NCBI GenBank assembly: GCA_910577465.1
Contig: CAJTMM010000039.1
Coordinates: forward strand, 1-19,236
Length of the DNA stretch: 19,236 nt
Origin: an uncultured Muribaculaceae bacterium
GTDB taxonomy: Bacteria > Bacteroidota > Bacteroidia > Bacteroidales > Muribaculaceae
Reading direction: 5' to 3'
Below the pieces are notes generated by a model. That model searched no databases. It saw only the letters and a list, made by a program, of their open reading frames with translations, and was not told where the DNA came from. How positions within the stretch are numbered: the first letter of the stretch is position 1; the number at the start of each line of letters is the position of its first letter. This document shows positions 14,610 through 19,236 of the stretch, piece after piece. The translations under genes and the position numbers were made by a program.

Positions 14610-14642
14610 CAGGACAATGTACCTGTGCGGCGCATTGTCCTG
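14610..14642 (-). terminator. Rho-independent terminator of the GH5 gene
   Basis: A perfect 10-bp stem (14610-14619 with 14633-14642, CAGGACAATG and its complement) has a 13-base loop. It lies 26 bases after the GH5 stop when read leftward and is followed on that strand by TTGCTTTC. It separates the bcp-GH5 unit from the tgt promoter. Confidence 0.75.
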
Positions 14643-14668
14643 TGTGTAGTGAGTGGGGGGGATGTATG

Positions 14669-15961
14669 TTACTTTTGGCGCAGGATGTCGATGGTGGTAG
14701 TATCGCAATCGAATACACCGTACATGCCTTGGGGTTCGTGAGCAGGGTCGCAGCAATAGGGTGCTCCGGGAGTCCATTCAGTTTCCGTTGGGCGGGCCTC
14801 TCCGTTCCAGCCCCAGAAGTTAAGACCTGCGATGGCGGGTTTGTCACGGAACTGTCCGAGAATGTATGTGTAATATTTGTCGCGGGCGGTCACCGGGACG
14901 TCCATCATGAATTTGAATCCGTTGCGCGGGTATCCGAATTCCTCAATCACGAGCGGTTTGTTGTATGGTTTTATTGCCGCGAGGTGTTCGTCGATATATT
15001 TTCCGGAATATTCGCATGCACGGTCAAGGTGAGCTTCGACGCTGTCGCGTGACGCCCATCCCCAGTTGGTGGGCCAGAGATGTATTATGGCATAGTCAAT
15101 CTCGGGCATGGCGTGGATGCGTGTCCAAAGGTCAAGGTCGCCTTCACATCCGTATTTGCCTTCCGAACCGGTGGAGACAAGGTGGTTGGGGTCAATCTCC
15201 TTTATGGCACGAGCGGTGGTCTGAATCCAAGCGGCAAGGCTATCTTTGCCTTCATCGCTAAAGGCGCGTGGTTCGTTTGCCACCTGCCAAGCCATTATAG
15301 CCGGAGATTCGGTGTAGGGTTTGCCTGTCACAGAGTTGGTACGCCCGACAATGAATTTGGCATGGTCGAGAGCCATCTGCTTTGCCTTGTCGTCGAGTAC
15401 GAAATCCTTGACATGGTTGACATACTCCATGTATCCGTCAAGGTTGGGGTCGGGGGCTTGTCCGTGGCCTGTCCACTGGAGGTAGCTGCCATAGCCGCCG
15501 CTCCATTCCCAAGCGTTGGTGAGGTAGATTACGGCTTTCATACCACGGCGTTCGAGTTCGGCTATGAAATAGTCGAGTCCTTGCAGCAATGTGTCGTTGT
15601 AGACACCCGGTTCGGTTTGGAGAACAGGTGCGATATGGTGGCGTAATCCTTCGGGACCTTCTGCTCCTGCGAGCACGCGTAGATTGTTGATGCCGAGGTG
15701 TTGCAGGCTGTCGAGTTCGCGGGACAACCGGTCGCGGTCGCCGCCCAAACCTTCGGAAGCGAGAATGGGTCCATACCAGAAGTTGGTGCCAATGTAGCGG
15801 TAGATGGAGTCACCGATATGGAAATTGCCATCGTCGCCAACGGTTACAAATTCAGTGCCGTCGGGGGTGGTGTCGGTTTTAGCTTTGTTGGATGAGCAGT
15901 TGTGGGTCATGGTTGCAAATGCCATTACGGTTATAACCGAGAATAAAGTACGGAGTTTCAT
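14669..15961 (-). CDS. Glycoside hydrolase family 5, beta-mannanase-like (GH5_7)
   Basis: A 430-residue secreted glycosidase, most like GH5 subfamily 7 endo-beta-1,4-mannosidases. The (beta/alpha)8 barrel opens with GTNFWYG near 58-64 and a helical region giving NNLRVLAGAEG. The acid/base is Glu230 in WQVANEPR and the nucleophile is Glu341 in VIEEFGYP. Substrate aromatics include the NAWEWSGGYGSYLQW segment (149-163) and HLWPTNWGW (294-302). A hydrophobic N-terminus ends at Cys22, but the preceding THN is a poor lipobox and no acidic surface-export signal follows, so either periplasmic or lipid-anchored location is possible. It starts 18 bases after bcp, with no SusC/SusD or other glycan genes nearby, so it is an isolated carbohydrate enzyme. 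Substrate assignment beyond GH5_7-like is inference. Confidence 0.88.
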   Translation of the reverse strand: MKLRTLFSVITVMAFATMTHNCSSNKAKTDTTPDGTEFVTVGDDGNFHIGDSIYRYIGTNFWYGPILASEGLGGDRDRLSRELDSLQHLGINNLRVLAGAEGPEGLRHHIAPVLQTEPGVYNDTLLQGLDYFIAELERRGMKAVIYLTNAWEWSGGYGSYLQWTGHGQAPDPNLDGYMEYVNHVKDFVLDDKAKQMALDHAKFIVGRTNSVTGKPYTESPAIMAWQVANEPRAFSDEGKDSLAAWIQTTARAIKEIDPNHLVSTGSEGKYGCEGDLDLWTRIHAMPEIDYAIIHLWPTNWGWASRDSVEAHLDRACEYSGKYIDEHLAAIKPYNKPLVIEEFGYPRNGFKFMMDVPVTARDKYYTYILGQFRDKPAIAGLNFWGWNGEARPTETEWTPGAPYCCDPAHEPQGMYGVFDCDTTTIDILRQK

Positions 15962-15979
15962 GGTATAGTAGGTAAAATG

Positions 15980-16432
15980 TTATAATGCGAGTATCTGCGA
16001 TGCGTGTTCCTTGGTCTTGATTGCCTTGGGGGTGAATATGTGCTGTATGGTACCGTCTTCACCGATGATGAATGTGGTACGCAGTGTGCCCATGTATTTT
16101 CTGCCGCACATATTCTTTTCGCCCCATGCTCCCATTTCCTCCACAAGCTTGTGGTCGGTGTCGGCAATGAGGTGGAACGGCAGGGTGTGTTTGTCGATAA
16201 ATTTACGGTGTGATGCCTCACTGTCGATGCTCACTCCTACCACTTCATAGCCTTTCTGACGCAGGGTGTCGTAGTTGTCGCGCAGAGAGCATGCTTCGGC
16301 AGTGCAGCCGGAGGTGTTGTCTTTAGGATAAAAGTAAAGTATCAGTTTCTTGCCGGCGTAATCGCTCAGGCGTATTTCCTTTCCGTTTTCGTCAGTGCCG
16401 AGGATTTCGGGTGCTTTGTCGCCAATGTTCAT
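15980..16432 (-). CDS. bcp: Thioredoxin-dependent peroxiredoxin, BCP/PrxQ family
   Basis: A 150-residue cytoplasmic thiol peroxidase reducing hydrogen peroxide and organic hydroperoxides with thioredoxin as the likely reductant. The peroxidatic Cys43 and resolving Cys48 sit in the classic BCP/PrxQ arrangement (SGCTAEACSLRD). FYPKDNT precedes the active site, and the fold-typical GVSIDS, HKLVEEMGAWGEK and TFIIGEDG strands follow. The frame is open to 16513, but the 27 extra residues would cross the -7 box at 16469-16476, so the ATG at 16432 (MNIGDKAPEI) is correct and gives the normal length. It is the first gene of a two-gene unit with the GH5 enzyme and is divergent from mnmD. Confidence 0.94.
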   Translation of the reverse strand: MNIGDKAPEILGTDENGKEIRLSDYAGKKLILYFYPKDNTSGCTAEACSLRDNYDTLRQKGYEVVGVSIDSEASHRKFIDKHTLPFHLIADTDHKLVEEMGAWGEKNMCGRKYMGTLRTTFIIGEDGTIQHIFTPKAIKTKEHASQILAL

Positions 16433-16468
16433 GTCAGTTACGTTTATATTGTGATTATTGTTATAATG

Positions 16469-16476
16469 CAAAGTTA
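16469..16476 (-). promoter_or_regulatory. -7 promoter box for bcp-GH5
   Basis: On the minus strand TAACTTTG fits TAnnTTTG. Transcription would start near 16465, leaving a leader of about 33 bases before the bcp ATG. The -33 region (about 16496-16499, TTAC on the minus strand) is weak and falls at the edge of the opposing mnmD -7 box. Confidence 0.6.
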
Positions 16477-16488
16477 TGATAAAAAACT

Positions 16489-16496
16489 TATCTTTG
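16489..16496 (+). promoter_or_regulatory. -7 promoter box for mnmD-helicase
   Basis: TATCTTTG fits TAnnTTTG and is followed after only four bases by the mnmD ATG at 16501, so the transcript is probably leaderless. The -33 position would fall at about 16466-16469, at the edge of the bcp -7 box, and has no good TTTG. Confidence 0.65.
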
Positions 16497-16500
16497 TAAT

Positions 16501-17166
16501 ATGATTGAAGCAAAATCGGAAATACAACTCACGTCGGATGGCTCAGCAACCATTTATCTTCCTGATATCGACGAGCATTACCATTCGGTGAAGGGTGCGT
16601 TTGCCGAAAGCCGGCATGTGTATGTGGAGTGCGGATTGCGGCATAGGATGTCGCTAACGTCCAATGCTGTAACAACCGTGCTTGAGGTTGGGTTCGGTAC
16701 GGGATTGAATTGCGCGCTGTCGGTGCCGTGTGCCACGGAAAATGCTCCGGTGCGTTACGTAGGGCTTGAGTTGCATCCGCTGTCGGAGTCAGTGGCGGGA
16801 CAGTTGCACTATGAGGATTGTGCCCCTTTCTACCGGGCTGTTAATTCCGCCTTGTGGGATGTGGCGGAGGATATCACACCATGGTTCAGGCTTGAGAAGC
16901 GTAGGACGGATTTCTTAAAGTGTGAGTTGCCGCAAGGGGTGGATGTGGTGTATTTCGACGCGTTTGCACCAGAGAAACAGCCGGAGATGTGGAGCCAGGA
17001 GTGCTTTGCCCGCGTGTTTGATGCGATGAACGATGGCGGTGTGCTTGTGACGTATTGCGCCAAAGGGGTGGTGCGCCGTATGCTGCAGTCGGTGGGATTC
17101 GTGGTGGAACGCCTTGCCGGTCCTGTAGGCGGGAAACGTGAGATATTGCGTTGTACCAAACCCTAA
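16501..17166 (+). CDS. mnmD: tRNA (5-methylaminomethyl-2-thiouridine) methyltransferase, stand-alone MnmD
   Basis: A 221-residue SAM-dependent methyltransferase that converts 5-aminomethyl-2-thiouridine to 5-methylaminomethyl-2-thiouridine at the wobble base of certain tRNAs. SAM motif I is LEVGFGTGLN at 61-70. The acidic loop YVGLELHPL at 86-94 follows. The active-site signature YFDAFAPEKQPEMW lies at 151-164. The C-terminal YCAKGVVRRML and GPVGGKREI segments are typical. In E. coli this domain is fused to an FAD oxidase in MnmC. Here the oxidase half is absent, so this is the one-domain form seen in many bacteria. The next possible Met is residue 50, past the N-terminal strands, so the start at 16501 is the only sensible one. 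The helicase follows after 13 bases. Confidence 0.93.
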   Translation: MIEAKSEIQLTSDGSATIYLPDIDEHYHSVKGAFAESRHVYVECGLRHRMSLTSNAVTTVLEVGFGTGLNCALSVPCATENAPVRYVGLELHPLSESVAGQLHYEDCAPFYRAVNSALWDVAEDITPWFRLEKRRTDFLKCELPQGVDVVYFDAFAPEKQPEMWSQECFARVFDAMNDGGVLVTYCAKGVVRRMLQSVGFVVERLAGPVGGKREILRCTKP

Positions 17167-17179
17167 TCTATGAGGGAAT

Positions 17180-18601
17180 ATGGATATAAACGAGTTTGCC
17201 GAACGAATATTCCTGAATCTGCCGTATGACCCTAATGAACAGCAGATACAGCTAATAGCCGCATTGGCACGGTTTTGCTCGCCGCAGATGCCGAGTGATG
17301 CCGTGTTTCTGCTGAATGGCTATGCCGGTACGGGAAAGACATCTCTGACCGGGGCGTTGGTCCGAGCACTCAAGGAGGCGGGTGTGCCGGTGGTGCTGAT
17401 GGCTCCGACGGGTAGGGCGGCGAAGGTGTTCGGAGCTTTTGCCCGCCATCCGGCATCGACTATCCACCGTAGGATATACCGTGGTACCGAGGGGGGACTG
17501 ATGGGGTATGTGGGTGAGGTTGCCGACAATACATATCAAAATGCGGTGTTCATAGTGGATGAGGCTTCGATGATAGGTGACGGTGGTGATACGTATGACG
17601 GCCGTGGCAATCTGCTGGAGGATTTGATTCATTATGTTTACTCCGGCGATGGTTGCCGTATGATATTGCTCGGTGATACTGCGCAGCTGCCGCCTGTGGG
17701 GTGTGTGGAGAGTCCGGCGATGAATGCGGATGTGCTGCGGAGCTACGGGCTGAAGGTTACGCGCGCTGTGATGACTGAGGTGGTGCGTCAGGGAAAGATG
17801 TCGGGAATCCTGTATAACGCTACGTGGCTGCGGAAGGCTATGCGCCGTGACCCGCTTCCGGAGCCGCATCTTAAGATAGACCGTTTTGATGATGTGGTGA
17901 GTGTGTCGGGAGAGGATCTACAGGAGTCACTGTCGGATAGCTATAATGAGTATGGTATCGATGAGACGCTGTTGGTGACCCGCTCGAATAAGCGTGCGGT
18001 GCAGTTCAATCTTGCCATACGTGCCAATATACTGTACAAGGAGGAGGAGCTGTGCCGCGATGAGCGATTGCTGGTGGCTAAGAATAATTATCTGTGGACG
18101 GCTAAGGTGAAGGGGATAGATTTTGTGGCGAACGGTGATATAGCTATGGTGGAACGCATATACGGCACTGAGGAGAAGTATGGCTTCAGATTTGCGGATG
18201 TGTCGGTGCGCTTGCCTGACCGCGATATAGATTTCGAGTGCAAGGTGTTGCTCGATACCCTTACCTCAGAAACGGCGGCTTTGGAGCCGGACCGGTTCAA
18301 TGCTTTATATGCCGCGCTGCTCAATGATCCGGAGCTGTTTACTCCAACTACTCCTATCAAGACACGTATGCGTATGCTCAGAAGTGACCCGTATCTTAAT
18401 GCGTTGCAGGTGAAATATGCTTATGCTGTCACTTGCCATAAGGCTCAGGGCGGTCAGTGGTCAAGTGTGTTTGTAGATATGGGATATATACCGACTGATG
18501 CTTACGGTATGGATTTCTACAGATGGCTCTATACGGCTACCACTCGAGCTACGCGTAAGTTGACGTTTGTGAATCCGAATGAGGGTTTGATAGAGGATTG
18601 A
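17180..18601 (+). CDS. SF1B DNA helicase, RecD2/Dda-like
   Basis: A 473-residue ATP-dependent helicase of the RecD/Dda/Pif1-like branch, probably moving 5' to 3' on single-stranded DNA. The motifs are in order: Q-like motif near 18-24 (PNEQQIQ), Walker A GYAGTGKT at 47-54, motif Ia APTGRAAK at 75-82, Walker B VDEAS at 126-130, motif III GDTAQLPPVG at 165-174, motif IV-like VTRSNKRAV near 272, motif V-like HKAQGGQW near 420-427 and motif VI YTATTRATRK near 451-460. It lacks the long N-terminal region of Gram-positive RecD2 and has no RecB/RecC partner nearby, so it is closer to stand-alone Dda-like enzymes. GAGGG lies just before the ATG. It is co-transcribed with mnmD. A role in repair or replication restart is inferred from the family. 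Confidence 0.93.
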   Translation: MDINEFAERIFLNLPYDPNEQQIQLIAALARFCSPQMPSDAVFLLNGYAGTGKTSLTGALVRALKEAGVPVVLMAPTGRAAKVFGAFARHPASTIHRRIYRGTEGGLMGYVGEVADNTYQNAVFIVDEASMIGDGGDTYDGRGNLLEDLIHYVYSGDGCRMILLGDTAQLPPVGCVESPAMNADVLRSYGLKVTRAVMTEVVRQGKMSGILYNATWLRKAMRRDPLPEPHLKIDRFDDVVSVSGEDLQESLSDSYNEYGIDETLLVTRSNKRAVQFNLAIRANILYKEEELCRDERLLVAKNNYLWTAKVKGIDFVANGDIAMVERIYGTEEKYGFRFADVSVRLPDRDIDFECKVLLDTLTSETAALEPDRFNALYAALLNDPELFTPTTPIKTRMRMLRSDPYLNALQVKYAYAVTCHKAQGGQWSSVFVDMGYIPTDAYGMDFYRWLYTATTRATRKLTFVNPNEGLIED

Positions 18602-18721
18602 TTTTGCCATAGTGGTGTTCCAGGTATGCTGTGTGCCATGACGGTGTGCCGCGGAGCGGTATGAACTTTAGGGTGGGTGCAGGTGTTGTGGTATCATAGA
18701 GTTATTTAAAATTTAAAAGAT

Positions 18722-18961
18722 ATGGAATTTATTTGGTTCATTATTATCGGTATAGTGTCGGGTTTTGTCGCCGGCAAGTTGATGCGTGGCGGTGGCTTTG
18801 GCCTGATTGTGAATCTTGTGGTAGGTATCATAGGCGGTGTGCTCGGTGGTTGGATTTTCGGATTGCTGGGTATAACCGCAGGGGGTATCATAGGTAGTCT
18901 TATCACATCGGTGGTGGGTGCCGTGGTGCTGCTGTGGGTATTGAGTCTATTCAAGCGGTAG
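18722..18961 (+). CDS. GlsB/YeaQ/YmgE-family small membrane protein
   Basis: A 79-residue, glycine-rich inner-membrane protein with three predicted membrane helices (about 3-20, 27-47 and 52-76). It has the family pattern GIVSGFVAGKLMRGGGFG, GIIGGVLGGWIFG and a short basic C-terminus FKR. Members are called transglycosylase-associated or general stress proteins, but their molecular role is unknown. The 120-base gap from the helicase gene has no clear terminator and no TAnnTTTG box. An AT-rich stretch at 18702-18721 precedes the start. A terminator follows, so it is either the last gene of the mnmD unit or separately transcribed from a promoter I cannot identify. Confidence 0.9.
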   Translation: MEFIWFIIIGIVSGFVAGKLMRGGGFGLIVNLVVGIIGGVLGGWIFGLLGITAGGIIGSLITSVVGAVVLLWVLSLFKR

Positions 18962-18991
18962 CTTTCACGGATAGGAAAATCATACAGAATG

Positions 18992-19019
18992 GCGCAGGCA
19001 GGTTATGCTTGCGCTTTTT
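18992..19019 (+). terminator. Rho-independent terminator of the GlsB-family gene
   Basis: A 9-bp stem (GCGCAGGCA at 18992-19000 with TGCTTGCGC at 19006-19014, one G-T pair) has a 5-base loop, followed by TTTTT at 19015-19019. It starts 31 bases after the stop codon. Confidence 0.85.
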
Positions 19020-19101
19020 CGTGTGACGAAATTTAGGTTGCGATGTTGGGGGATGTAAGTATGTCAATGTTCTCTTGCCAGTTCAATTAGAATGTGGTCA
19101 T

Positions 19102-19236
19102 CGTCCGAAGGACGCTTGCGGAGCAAGAATTAGGAATGTTTGAGGGTGGCGGCGGTTTTGTGTCGGGGGTGGGGTATTCGACCCTTGACAGGGTCGTTGT
19201 GTAGGGTATGGTCGTGGACCGTGGGTTTCACCCACG
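19102..19236. repeat. Cluster of short perfect palindromes, candidate dispersed repeat
   Basis: Non-coding DNA from 19020 to the window end contains no supported gene. Within it lie CGTCC-GAA-GGACG (19102-19114), CTTGC-GGA-GCAAG starting at the next base (19115-19127), a 10-base inverted copy of the ileS heptamer repeat (19128-19137), CGACCCT-TGAC-AGGGTCG (19179-19196), GGTC-GTG-GACC (19210-19220) and CGTGGGT-TTC-ACCCACG (19220-19236), cut by the window edge. Between them the plus strand is strongly G-rich (about 19141-19175). The arrangement looks like a REP-like or MITE-like intergenic element, but no copy number can be judged from one window. Confidence 0.5.

Noticed and set aside
14539..14847. 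103-residue N-terminal extension of tgt in the open frame
   Set aside because: It runs through the GH5 terminator and the tgt promoter and has no resemblance to Tgt, whose family start is the ATG at 14538.
15080..15646. 188-residue open frame on the plus strand within the GH5 gene
   Set aside because: The opposite strand encodes the catalytic barrel with both glutamates. The plus frame has low-complexity shadow composition and no upstream signals.
16433..16513. 27-residue N-terminal extension of bcp
   Set aside because: It overlaps the bcp -7 box and the first codons of mnmD on the other strand. Peroxiredoxins of this family begin near MNIGDKAPE.
18602..18721. Possible small RNA or promoter between the helicase and GlsB-family genes
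   Set aside because: Only a weak 4-bp hairpin (CCGC-GGA-GCGG) and an AT-rich stretch are visible. There is no TAnnTTTG box and no terminator, so nothing can be claimed.
18706..18954. 82-residue Pro/Thr/Ile-rich frame opposite the GlsB-family gene
   Set aside because: It is the complement of a glycine-rich membrane protein, which always gives a Pro/Thr-rich shadow. No start signals were found.

Overview
The window reads as a stretch of chromosome from a member of the Bacteroidales, plausibly a gut Muribaculaceae-like organism. This rests on Bacteroidetes-type -7 promoter boxes (TAnnTTTG), few Shine-Dalgarno sequences, families typical of the order (DUF4827, DUF4296, the cysteine-poor TraR/DksA-like protein, the long LspA) and the gene order. 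The family-level placement is a guess. The content is mostly housekeeping. I see no tRNA or rRNA, no transposase, integrase or phage gene, and no CRISPR array.

Plus-strand left half (1-12330). A terminator of an unseen upstream gene (1-24) precedes a single-gene unit for an outer-membrane OmpA-family protein (138-1346), closed by its own terminator. Next comes a tightly packed unit: nrnA-like DHH phosphoesterase, DUF4827 lipoprotein, glmM-type phosphohexomutase and an SH3-NlpC/P60 peptidase, the last overlapping glmM by 4 bases. An OmpA-domain lipoprotein follows, and a strong terminator ends the block. It combines nucleotide salvage, cell-wall precursor synthesis, wall trimming and wall anchoring. 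The second block starts at a promoter next to a three-copy heptamer repeat and carries ileS, a TraR/DksA-like regulator, lspA, a DUF4296 lipoprotein and a small unrecognised gene. The signal peptidase is encoded directly next to one of its likely lipoprotein substrates.

Minus-strand middle (12290-16432). tgt and an LptF/LptG-type permease form one unit reading leftward. A peroxiredoxin (bcp) and a GH5 beta-mannanase-like enzyme form a second unit reading leftward, with a terminator after the mannanase.

Plus-strand right end (16501-19236). mnmD (tRNA wobble-uridine methyltransferase) and an SF1B RecD2/Dda-like helicase share a transcript that diverges from bcp. A GlsB/YeaQ-type small membrane protein and its terminator follow. 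The last ~135 bases are non-coding and crowded with short perfect hairpins, which look like a dispersed palindromic repeat.

The most notable points are an IleRS whose HIGH signature reads GIHH (the swapped GXHH form associated with type 2 IleRS and very high mupirocin resistance), a Tgt with all three zinc cysteines replaced, predicted leaderless tgt and mnmD transcripts, closely packed divergent promoters between bcp and mnmD, and the palindrome cluster at the right edge. I found no clear undescribed multi-gene system here.
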